A program made the translations under genes and the position numbers. 64,000 bases of DNA from Batkoa obscura. Lineage: Eukaryota; Entomophthoromycota; Entomophthoromycetes; Entomophthorales; Batkoaceae. The notes under the pieces are model-generated. The model was given only the letters and a program-made list of their open reading frames with translations, was not told the origin of the DNA and made no database searches. The stretch is from NCBI GenBank assembly GCA_030770535.1, contig JASVEC010000002.1, forward strand, positions 310,001 through 374,000, in the 5' to 3' direction. How positions within the stretch are numbered: the stretch's first letter is position 1; each line of letters opens with the position of its first letter. Positions 22,274-32,133 of this stretch are shown one piece after another.

Positions 22274-24213
22274 GGCTTTTGCTTCATTTTCTTCATGATT
22301 GCAAATATAATAGTTATAAGACAATTGTTCTATAATTATATTTTCATATATTGAAATAGAATATTTAAATAATATTCCTTCTACCTAAAGTAAAGTTTGG
22401 AATTATAAATTATGAATATTAAAAATAATACATTTCAATATCCGATATTAAGCTTAGGTTTATACAAGGCTTTTTAACAAATTATGTATATTTCGTTGAA
22501 TGGAAAATGGTTTCGTATCTGTCAGATATATAAAATTCAAATATATTAAAGTTTAGAAATTCTAGGAAAATTATTTGCAGCTAATTTTGTACATTTTGGT
22601 GTATGCAAATTATTTTCAACGCTGCTTAAAAATGCATGGGAACTTTCGAAAAAGCCTTGTATCATTTTTGTCTTTTTTTAGAAGCTTATGACCTTTAAGT
22701 TCAATTCAAAACTTATAAATGTAATATTATGTTCTTATATCTTAGCCCTCTATTGTACATTAATTTGCTGTTTACTTCAAGCGGTTATCAATTTATACTT
22801 AGTAAATGACTTCAATTGTTTAGAATTTCATATATTGTGAGAACACCAAAGTTATTGGATAGAAGTTTGTCGCCTTAATACAAACATTAAACTAAATAGG
22901 ATATATAATTTAACAATAGTTCTTTTTTTAATGATTCAAACTTTTGTCTTTTAATAGAAAGTTTAAAACTTAAATAACACTGATTTATAAATATTTGCTC
23001 TCTCATACTAACAATATTTAATGAGCTATTCCACCAATATAATCAATTAGCTATTTATTAATTCCTTAACATCCGTTAACTATAGTAGTGATCAATATTA
23101 TAATATTATCTCACAAATTTTGAACAATTCTATACCTTGATTTTTATAAACTTCTGCTTTAATTTTAGTTCAGTTAATAGCATCCCTCTAAAAAAGGATC
23201 GGAGGGGCTGTTACCAATCCTTAAATAGAGCACTTTTTTCTCTGAAAGGGATTAACTCTAAGTGTCTAGTTTATTGGCATAAAAAATAAAAGCTTAAATC
23301 AGCTAACCTAAGGAACTCATGCATCAACGAGAGCGTTCTGGAAGGGTAGGGGTTGAACCCAATAACCTTTCCCACTTGTAGGTTTGAAGAGTTTAAATAA
23401 GAGTAGATGGTACTTTAATTCCAAAACGCTTCCGGATAACTTGAGACTTAACTAGTTTATCAGAACTAACAAATACTTTAAAGCAATATTGAAATTTTAC
23501 CAAAGTTTTCTAAAGCTTTACTGAAACCTTCAATAAAAGCTATTAATATGTGTTTTTTACTTAAATTTGTCAAAGCTATTAAAATAGGCATCAAAATATC
23601 ATTGATTTAAGAAGCTGACTTTTCCTGACTTATACTAAGACTTAAATTCAAGGCCTTTAGAAGAATATGATTAGTAGTTGGAGGCTTTAGTCACTTAATA
23701 GTTCCACTACAGGGGTCTTTAAAATCGAAAATTGTTGAATAAAATAATATAAAGAAGTTTTATAAATAAAACAGGGAGCAATTTGACTTTAAAATGATAA
23801 ATCAATTTACAACAGTAGCGTTATACTTATTTAACTATAACTTTCTTATTGAATTATTCCAACCCAGGAAAAATCTTGCTTACTTTAAGTGAAACTATAT
23901 CACTTCAAAATGCCATTCTTTTAAGTTGTATTTTAAACAACTCATTTTTATAGCCCTGACTTCCAAATCAACAGCAGTGTCTGCGCAACGCACTTAAATT
24001 TATTAGAACATCAAATTAAAAGAAAACAAGATAATTAATTGTTTCGGAAATAGAATGAAGGTAATAAAAAATGTAAGCTCAATAAAAATAGTATTATTAT
24101 AAAAAATGGAGGTGAAATAAATTATCCTTAAAAAATAGACTTTAAGGCTTAGGCTTAAGCTGACAGATGGTAAAGTTAACACTTAAATAATTGAGTTCCT
24201 ATTTTTTAAAAAC
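22274..24213. other. Intergenic region between the second deacetylase and the RRM gene
   Basis: No supported gene. A small GC-richer patch at about 23955-23995 (CAGTGTCTGCGCAACGCAC) and one at about 23185-23225 (CCCTC/GAGGG pairing) stand out from the AT background. Neither folds into an RNA that I recognise. Confidence 0.4.
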
Positions 24214-25807
24214 TTAATCATATCGACGACGTGAACTACGGGAATTATCATTGGCTAAGCTTCGCCTTAAATACAATATTAAACTCAATACAAAAAACAG
24301 GTTATAGTTAGTAACTTACTTATTATTATATTCATCTCTATGTTGACCATGGTTATAACCTTGATTGCGGTTAGGATTTAAATTGTTATGTGAGTTATAT
24401 CTATCATTTGATCCGTTATAACTATGATTACTTTGAACACTTGAATTATAACGATGATTATTGTTTCCCAAGTTTACATCCCCATAACTATTATTTGAAA
24501 CATCTCTTGTACCACTAGTTCCTTGTTGATTCCAGTTGTTAGAAGTTGAATTTCCTATATAAGAACCTCCTGCATTTTGTGAAATACCGTTTAATTGCCC
24601 ATAACTGCTACCTTGGTTTAGGTTATTATTATTATGAACTCGGTTACGCTGCTGATATCCTGAGTTGGATTGGTTTTGGTTGTTATTATTGCTAACATTC
24701 GTACGATTACGTATATTGTTTTGGTTTTGTCCATTGTTATCCTTTTGACGTCCATTAGCTAATTAAATGATTAATAAAAAAGAATAAATGATATACTAAA
24801 ACATACTGTTATTTGATGCTTTAAAAGGATGAGTAGTTACAGCTGTATAATTAGTTGTACAATTACGACCATCGATAGGACTAAATAAACATGTTTCAAC
24901 CTTTGATATAAAATTGAACTTTCAACTTACTAGTTTTCTAATTTTTCTTTAACAATTTTACAAGTCTCTGGATCCTTAAATTGTAAATAAGCCAAGCCTC
25001 TAGATTTTCCATTAACTCTTAACTCTTGAAATGTTAAATTGACTAAAGATCTCTCATCCACAATGGCGCTAACTATTTTGCGTATATCATCTTCAGTAAT
25101 CCACTAATTCAAAATAGTTAATATAAAAAATTTAATTATAAAAATAATCTATAAATAGGTTAGTATATTTAGTTTACCCAATGCAAATTTCCAAGGTGTA
25201 GAGCTGCTGAAACTGAGCCTCTTACAAAAGTATGATTTTGAGGCGATTCTACAAATTTAGTATGAATATTTATTTATTAACTGTTAAATTAAACTACCAT
25301 TATGATGTTGAGAGTGTGATTGATTAGAATTATATGATCTGTTTTGATCGCGATTATAGTCGTTCTGTGAGGTATTACTGGGATAAGAATGCTTTCTATC
25401 ATTAGAAACATTCATCTCTTTCTTGTCATTATATGAAGCATGGGTACTCAAAGGTTGGTCTAAGGTGGATGTAGTGGGCTATAATAAGCCGATAAATGAA
25501 GGGAAAATAAGATGAATAAAATAATATAATTAAAGAAAAATAAAGAAGAATGAAAACAAGAAATTTTAAGCTAGCTGTAAAAAGTTTGTAAAATTAAAAA
25601 ACACAAATCACCTTTGTAGTTTCTTGTATATCTGGCTTTTCCTCTTTCTCATATTTAAAAACTGCTGGCTCATCATAAGTATTATCCTAATATTAATTTA
25701 GTCGTTAATCTTAATCAAATATTTGTATTTAATTTTACTAGATCCTCCAACCCTTCTGCATCAAAACCTACATCATCATATATGTTAAATTCGGTATTAT
25801 CCCCCAT
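24214..25807 (-). CDS. CPSF6/CFIm68-like RRM protein (8 exons)
   Basis: Not visible as one long frame. Splicing 25807-25739, 25686-25612, 25478-25298, 25248-25178, 25103-24931, 24880-24807, 24758-24320 and 24265-24214 gives 377 aa with consistent phases and GT/AG at every junction. The acidic N-terminus (MGDNTEFNIYDDVGFDAEG) resembles the start of CPSF6-type proteins. An RRM lies at about 122-205: RNP2-like LHLGNLHWWITEDDI (compare the hallmark IGNLTWWTTDEDL of CFIm68 as I remember it) and RNP1-like KSRGLAYLQF. The rest is a long Asn/Gln/Gly/Tyr-rich low-complexity region ending RSSRRRYD. Probable role: pre-mRNA 3'-end processing (poly(A) site choice) in the nucleus. Assignment rests on the RRM signature. 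Exon 8 acceptor is AAG; the nearby TAG acceptor would end the frame at once. Confidence 0.82.
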
Positions 25808-26322
25808 TGCTAACTAATAAGATCAATGTTATTTATTTTTAATATATCAGTTTTACATAAACTACTCACATCAAATATCGAAGTTTCTCTTATATAACTA
25901 AAATACTTAAAAGCTAGCTCCTTATTTTATGAACTTAGTTAATGTCAATTACGTCATAAATGAAGCGTGATTAAAGGAGTGTAAAAAGTACCAATTAAAG
26001 AGCTTTGTTTTGTTAACTTTAAATAATACTTGTTCAAATTTAATTGTTAGTCAACAATTTTTATTTGACTATTTGACTAAATAGTTTATGTAATCTAAGC
26101 CAAGTTGGAATAACAAGATATAAAAAGCAAATATCAACAAAATATAAATGACCAGAATATTTAAAAATAACACTATTTATTAATAAAACAAATGATAATA
26201 AATCGATGAATATAGACATAACAGGATAAGTAAATATTATTGAGTCAATAAATTATTATTTAATTTTAGTTCTATTAAATAATTACAAAAAAATTGAACA
26301 AGTTACAAAATTAACATTGGTT
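25808..26322. other. Upstream region of the RRM gene and 3' region of the kinase gene
   Basis: About 500 bp, AT-rich. It should contain the promoter of the RRM gene and the terminator of the kinase gene, both on the minus strand. No motif stands out. Confidence 0.45.
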
Positions 26323-27531
26323 TTAATGACAATTTCCAGGTCGATAATCGCAAGCAAAATGTTGATGATGACTACTTTTAGATTGACCATATTCACAAAC
26401 TTCTAAGTAGTTGAACCAGTTTGAGTCCATAATCTCCTTAAGGCCACTTCTAAAATTAGGGCTAGGTTCAAGCATTTTTACAATAACTTCCCTAGCATCT
26501 TTATTAAGCTTTTCAAATATCTTACATTTTTTACTATCAAACCTTGTGTTAATGTATTCTTTATAACTTCTGTCTTGTTCATCGGCTTTACTAAATGGTA
26601 TTCTTAAATTAATCATCGTTAAATAAGCTATAGCACAAGACCAAACATCGATGAGTCTAGCATCATATCCTTTATCAGAATCTGAAGTTTTAGTAATCAT
26701 TTCAGGGGCCATATAAGGTAATGACCCACGGATACCCATAACTACATCACAAGGGGTATTAAAACCAGAACAAAAAGAAACAGCACAACCAAAATCTGTT
26801 ATTTTTAGTACACAATTTCTATCCATGACTAAGTTTTCTGGTTTAATATCACAATGTGCAATACCAGTTTCATGCAAGTATTTGATCCCATTTAATAGTT
26901 GTTTAAAACAACAATTGGCTTCTGGCTTATTTAAAATACCATTTGATATTATATGGCACATATCACCACCTGAACAATATTCCATAATTTGACACCAATG
27001 AGAATTACTATCTTTTACCAAATCATAAACTTTGACAATATTCTTATGATTTAGAGCTGACGATATACAATATTCATTGCCTACTCTTTGTTCTATGTCT
27101 TTATAAGTTTCTCCCCATCGAGGCTTTGAAAATCGTTTAACAATCATTACTTTTCCGGAATCCCCTTCCTTTAATGAAGTCACTAAACCGATTAATCCAG
27201 TGGATCCTCTAGCTATTATTCTTTTTTTAATTTCATAATTCGATTCTAAAATAGGACCCTCATACATTTCTTTTTCTTCTTTTTTTGGTATAAAAGAAGA
27301 CCATAAACTAGATAAAAAGCCTTTGGTTTTCTTAGTGGTACTTTTAGGACTACTAGTTTCAGTACTTTCTGTACTTACATTAGAATCTAGCTTGTCAGTA
27401 GTTGGCGTAATAGGTGATTTGTTTGAACTTTGTGAATTAACTGATAAGTTGGAACTCGAATTTGAAGGTCTTCGATTATATGCGAGTGGTGGGGGACTTA
27501 AAGTAACATTATTATCATTTTGATTGTACAT
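26323..27531 (-). CDS. HAL/SAT4-type Ser/Thr protein kinase (non-RD)
   Basis: 402 aa, single exon, ATG start. The N-terminal 90 residues are Ser/Thr/Asn-rich and likely disordered. The kinase domain runs from about 99 to 380: degenerate glycine loop IARGSTGLIGLV, K132 in VKRF, E153, catalytic loop HCDIKPEN with D228, D246-F-G, and GSLPYMAPEM. The DARLIDVWSCAIAYLTM block and the overall form match the fungal HAL4/SAT4/HAL5/NPR1-related group, which in yeast controls potassium transporters and nutrient permeases at the plasma membrane. The usual HRD arginine is cysteine (C227), so activity may not depend on activation-loop phosphorylation. The short His/Cys-rich C-terminus (SSHHQHFACDYRPGNCH) is unusual. 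Substrates are inferred only from the family. Confidence 0.88.
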   Translation of the reverse strand: MYNQNDNNVTLSPPPLAYNRRPSNSSSNLSVNSQSSNKSPITPTTDKLDSNVSTESTETSSPKSTTKKTKGFLSSLWSSFIPKKEEKEMYEGPILESNYEIKKRIIARGSTGLIGLVTSLKEGDSGKVMIVKRFSKPRWGETYKDIEQRVGNEYCISSALNHKNIVKVYDLVKDSNSHWCQIMEYCSGGDMCHIISNGILNKPEANCCFKQLLNGIKYLHETGIAHCDIKPENLVMDRNCVLKITDFGCAVSFCSGFNTPCDVVMGIRGSLPYMAPEMITKTSDSDKGYDARLIDVWSCAIAYLTMINLRIPFSKADEQDRSYKEYINTRFDSKKCKIFEKLNKDAREVIVKMLEPSPNFRSGLKEIMDSNWFNYLEVCEYGQSKSSHHQHFACDYRPGNCH

Positions 27532-28714
27532 GATGGTAAAAATAAGTAGATAAATTTAAGGCAAAGATTAAGTAGAATAAAAGTAAAAAAAGATTATTTA
27601 GATATATTAAAAAATGAGGATTAAATCACTTGTTTTTATTCCTATTAATTTATTTTCAGTTATAATTTAAATTAGATTTTATTTTATATTTTTAGTGACC
27701 AATAAACTGCTTTGGTTCGAAAACTAATTTATTTGAAATTTTATTTTATTTTTATGGCTTTGGAAGTATGCACTTCATTGCCAATAGTGATTGGTTATCA
27801 CTAAATTAAAATTTGTTAATTGATTATAAACTTTTGAAATTCATTAAAAGCCTTAAAGACAGGAACTGTTTATTTTTTTTTAAATTATTGACGTTAATTC
27901 ATGCTTTATAAATGTGCTACTGTAACTGATAATAAGAAAATTCTTACTGTTGTGTTTATTTGGTTTAGTTGTTATCATCAGAAAAAGAAGAACATTCTTA
28001 AAGTTAACATATCGTGAGTTTATATTAAGCTCAAAACAACGATAATATATCGCTATTAACTTAAATATTATAAAGTAAAGCTTGATTAAGACATCAACTC
28101 CATAATGATAAGCCAAAAATAAAAATATAGCGTACTTTATATCATTTTGTTATTTTTCAATTAAATCACGTTATTTTTTCGTTTTATAGTATACATATTT
28201 CTAATATTTAAATCATACTCATATTTAGTTGAAAGGCAATATGATACTTATATCTCAATTTTGCCCTATCTTGACAAAATCAATTTGTTTGTTTTGATAA
28301 AGAAAAGTCTGCCAATTATAGTTAAATATTTGTTATAAATTTCTGGAAATATGCCAATAATTTTAAAAAAGGGGATGCCGATTTTTTTAGTACAACTGTT
28401 CTTTATTTTAAAAAATCCAAAAAGTGGACAATATAACAAAATATAATAACCTTCCCATATCCTAATTTAACAATAAATTACTATATTATTATATTATTAT
28501 AAAACCGCTTTTAATGCTAGTTTGATTAACATTAACATGATTAAAAAAATCCTCTTAATTGTTATCTTTTGCTATTTGACCCTATTTCAAAGTAAGCTAA
28601 CTTCCCTACATAATTATATAACACTAATCTTTATAAAACACTTGAAAAAATTTATTAATATTTTAAGAAACTTGAAAAAGGACTATAACTATACAAATCA
28701 TATATGAAAAATTG
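27532..28714. other. Intergenic region between the kinase and CHY/RING genes
   Basis: About 1.2 kb, very AT-rich, presumably kinase promoter plus the 3' region of the CHY/RING gene. Short frames at 27880-28116 and 28522-28707 are hydrophobic AT-driven noise without a domain. Confidence 0.45.
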
Positions 28715-30147
28715 TTAATCCAGTGAATCAACATCATCATCCACTTGGCCATCTGTTTCCCCCTCTAGTTCATCCTCTGAGCTTTCATCCTCGAAATCCT
28801 CCCCCCTTCTACCTTTATAACAATACTTGACTCCCTCTTCCAAGTCCCCATACTCCACTGCCTTTGGATGGTTTGAGACAAAAGTATTCATTACCTTTGT
28901 TGCATAAGAGCCACAATGTTGGCAAGCATGATAAATAAAATGATACTTAGTTACACTCTTTTTTTCACAATCACAGCATATTATATTACTTCTTTTAGTT
29001 CGAAACTCTAAAGGCATTGGGTTTTCGAGTTCTTTGTCGATTAATTCGAAATATCTCGTCATATCACCGAGTGATTTAGAACAGATCGGACATTGATAAG
29101 ATTCTCTTATTAATTGTTGGAAGCATAAACTGTGGATCATATGTTGGCAGTTCTAGAGAAATATGAAATTAAGCTTAAACCATAAAGGAATTTAATTAAT
29201 ATAAATCACTTACCATAAAAATACTTTCTTTAGTTGATGTAAATAAATATTCCCCACAAACTGGACAATTCGATTTGCTGTTATTTTCAATACATTTATG
29301 ACCATTAAATAATTGTTTGGCCATACACAAATTGCACTTATCACAATGTTGAAAATCAATACCTAACCCTTTTCCCATTCTACAAATACCACAATCATTA
29401 CAATGATAAATATCCTTTGTTTGATCATCATCCCAAAAGTTACATTTATTACAATAATAATAACCAAGAGATTTCTTACATCCAGTACAAGTTTGGGAAC
29501 TTGATTGTTGTAAATGACAATAATTACACATCATCTCAACCACTTGGTGTCTATTGTTTTTCAAATTAAAGAATAAAATTAGTTTTTTTTTATAGCTGAT
29601 ATGTTATATTAAAACTTACCTATCCATGACATGGTTATTAACTTCATCATGGCATAATCGACAAGAATATAATTTATTACAACATGGAGCTAACATCCTT
29701 GCTCCTCTCCTATAATGTTTGCATCCCAATGGATTGGAATAGTCGGACTATAGTAAGAATTCAAAGTTTATTGAAGAAAATTTATTGCTATTAATAAACT
29801 TACATCATCTTCGTCCAGTATATCTTCCCATTCTCCTTCTGAAGTTTGTCTTTTGATAGCTTTATTACCACTCATCAATTTCTAGTTTAATTATATCAAA
29901 ATCAAATTTCATTTTACATTTACAAATCTAAAACAAATAGATATCTTACTTGAACTAACTTTGCTTTTTCTTCATTCTTTATTGATTGATCATTATAAAT
30001 AGCTTGTATTTTTTTACGTAACTCTTGTTGGCTAGGATTCGCTGATATGGATTGATTATTTTTCATTTGATCTCGAAAGGCTTGATATATTTTATACAAG
30101 ATTATTATTGGCGTTAATAGGATGCTAAGGATGATTTCCAAGATCAT
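28715..30147 (-). CDS. RCHY1: CHY/CTCHY zinc-finger RING E3 ubiquitin ligase (RCHY1/Pirh2-type), 5 exons
   Basis: Exons 30147-29950, 29881-29804, 29747-29620, 29550-29214 and 29152-28715 join in phase into 392 aa. Order: hydrophobic N-terminus (MILEIILSILLTPIIILY), a helical stretch (QELRKKIQAIYNDQSIKNEE), an acidic segment, CHY finger (GCKHYRRGARMLAPCC, CRLCHDE, CNYC), CTCHY finger (YYCNKCNFWDDD, CNDCGICR, HCDKCNLC, GHKC), RING (CPVCGEYLF, NCQHMIHSLC, CPIC), a C-terminal zinc ribbon (CCDCE, CQHCG) and an acidic tail. All zinc-binding clusters appear complete. It should transfer ubiquitin from an E2 to target proteins. A gene starting at ATG 29875 is possible (324 aa) but would drop exon 1; exon 1 splices exactly in frame, and I prefer the long form. 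Divergent from URM1, ATGs 176 bp apart. Confidence 0.87.
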
Positions 30148-30323
30148 TCAAAAGAAGAGATTGGTGAGCTAGAGTTATGATGAGCTTAATAAAAGCGCTT
30201 TTATTTGCATAATTCCAGGATTTTTTGATTGGAATTTCAGTTTTTTTCAAAAATTAATAGGGTTAGATAACTCATTGAAGTATTTTACTTTTTATTATTT
30301 TGGATTTTATAAAGATATAAAAA

Positions 30324-30802
30324 ATGGAAGCTGAATTAAAGATAACTGTGAATTTTAGGTACTTTTAATATTATTATACCAATTCTTATCATAACTAATC
30401 CCTCTTATTTTATTCATCTTTAATAACTCAGTGGTGGTATGGAATTACTGTTTGATAATCAAACCAAAGTTAGCATCACTACTCCATCAAAAAATTCCCA
30501 AGGTTCTGCTTTTACAATGAAAGATTTGATTCATTTTGTTAAAGATAATTTATTGAAAGAAAGAGAAGAATTATTTGTTATGGATGATACTGTGTAAGCT
30601 ATTATTATCATAATTTATTTATATACATTCTTTTTTAATCTAATCATTTATTTGTATTTTTTATTGATATAATAATTTTTCTAGTCGTCCTGGTATCTTA
30701 GTCCTTATCAACGATTGTGATTGGGAATTAGAAGGTGAAACGGATTATGAAATTCAAGATAAAGATGATATTGTATTTATTTCTACTTTACATGGAGGTT
30801 AA
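30324..30802 (+). CDS. URM1: URM1 ubiquitin-like sulfur carrier (3 exons)
   Basis: Exons 30324-30358, 30432-30593 and 30685-30802 give 104 aa, the usual length. Conserved blocks include [36 protein letters not shown] and the terminal TLHGG, whose last glycine is thiocarboxylated by Uba4. The product donates sulfur for thiolation of wobble uridine in some cytosolic tRNAs and is attached to proteins under oxidative stress. Both introns (73 and 91 bp) have GT/AG ends. Transcribed away from the CHY/RING gene; tail to tail with HEM13, stop codons 122 bp apart. Confidence 0.95.
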
Positions 30803-30924
30803 TCATATAGTAATAAAAATAAATAAAAATAGAATAAAATATAACATATACACTAATGAAAATTTAGAATATTTATCACTACAATTTATTTATTTTTTAA
30901 TATATTTTAATATTATTATTTATC

Positions 30925-31920
30925 TTATTCATTTTCCAATTTTAACCAATCGTGAGCTTTTTTCAATGCCAATAAACTTTTTTCTTCTTCTGAATCTTCT
31001 TCAGGTTGATGATCAAATTCCCATCTAGCTGTTAAAGGCAAAGAAACCAATATGTTTTCCGCTCTAATACCTGGCACTTTTAAACCAAAATGAGTACCCC
31101 TATCATAAACTAAATTAAATTCCACATATCTACCACGTCTCAATTGTTGCCATACTTTATTATTCTCATTATATTCCATCTCCTTTCTTCTTTTAACTAT
31201 TGGGAAATAAGCGGGTATAAAAGCATTAGCACTATCTTTAACTAAACTAAAAACGGCCTCTTTTCCACCTTTAAGACCATCTTTATTCAGCTCTTCACCT
31301 GTCAAATCATCAAAAAAAATACCGCCAATACCACGATGTTCTTCTCTATGAGGTAAATAAAAATACTCATCACACCATTTTTTAAATTTAGGATAATGTT
31401 GTTCCCCATGTTTGTCTAATGCATTTTTAATCTCCTTATGAAAATGAATTGCATCTTCTTCAAAATAATAACTCGGTGTTAAATCACTACCTCCACCGAA
31501 CCACCAAACTAATGGCTCTTCACTATCTTTATCAGTTACTTCAAAATAACGATAATTTAAATGAACTGTTGGGGCAAATGGATTCACTGGATGAAATACT
31601 AAAGATAATCCAGTAGCTAAATAGGGATGCTCTCCTTCTGGGATTTTCCACCCACGGGCATTCAATTGTTGTCTTCTGGCTTCCCTGAGTTTATCTTTGA
31701 CAATCGACATGGTCACACCTGCTTTTTCAAAGGTGCTACCATCTTGGAAAACGATGATGCGTCCTCGATGGTCCCCTCGGGTCCATTCGTCTACTTTGGG
31801 AGTGAGAGTGGGTTCGAGAAGTTTAAGTTCGTCCACAATCCGATCTTGTAAATCAGTGAGGAAGGAAATCATACGTTCATGGATTGGTTGGCCATGGTCT
31901 TTAGTTGTTTGGGTTGCCAT
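30925..31920 (-). CDS. HEM13: Coproporphyrinogen III oxidase (aerobic, HemF/HEM13)
   Basis: 331 aa from the ATG at 31920. The frame is open further to a TTG at 31965, but MATQTTKDHGQPIHERM is the expected start. Decarboxylates coproporphyrinogen III to protoporphyrinogen IX with O2 in haem synthesis. Seen: DGSTFEKAGV, NARGWKIPEGEHPYLATG (trimmed motif), WWFGGGSDLTPSYYFEED, LPHREEHRGIGGIFFDDL, RRGRYVEFNLVYDRGTHFGL and LPLTARWEFD near the end, all family hallmarks in order. There is no mitochondrial presequence, so a cytosolic enzyme as in yeast. No intron. Divergent from FIG4, ATGs 214 bp apart. Confidence 0.96.
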   Translation of the reverse strand: MATQTTKDHGQPIHERMISFLTDLQDRIVDELKLLEPTLTPKVDEWTRGDHRGRIIVFQDGSTFEKAGVTMSIVKDKLREARRQQLNARGWKIPEGEHPYLATGLSLVFHPVNPFAPTVHLNYRYFEVTDKDSEEPLVWWFGGGSDLTPSYYFEEDAIHFHKEIKNALDKHGEQHYPKFKKWCDEYFYLPHREEHRGIGGIFFDDLTGEELNKDGLKGGKEAVFSLVKDSANAFIPAYFPIVKRRKEMEYNENNKVWQQLRRGRYVEFNLVYDRGTHFGLKVPGIRAENILVSLPLTARWEFDHQPEEDSEEEKSLLALKKAHDWLKLENE

Positions 31921-32133
31921 TTTTCTTTGTTTTAATAAAAAGATGGCTTTGAAAAATAAAATCAATCAAATAATTTATATCTCAATTGAATGTGGATCGT
32001 TATATTTTATCTTCAATTTTATTGGACTAAGAATCTTTATCACGTCATAAAATTCAATCTTAAGATTTTTTATATTTATTTCAACTCAAAATAATATCAA
32101 ACAACAATATTCAATAAACATCACCAACAAAAG

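Noticed and set aside
23335-23375. tRNA candidate (GGGGTTGAACCC, B-box-like on the minus strand)
   Set aside because: The T-stem does not pair, and no acceptor or anticodon stem can be built around it.
29875-30147. Separate small membrane-protein gene upstream of the CHY/RING gene
   Set aside because: The frame ends at a good splice donor and joins in phase to the next exon through a 68 bp intron, so one gene is the simpler model.
30735-31028. 97-codon plus-strand frame overlapping URM1 and HEM13
   Set aside because: It is a shadow of URM1 exon 3 and of antisense HEM13 with no domain of its own.
31921-31965. Extension of HEM13 upstream of the ATG at 31920
   Set aside because: The longer frame begins with TTG. 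The family start and lack of a presequence fit the ATG at 31920.
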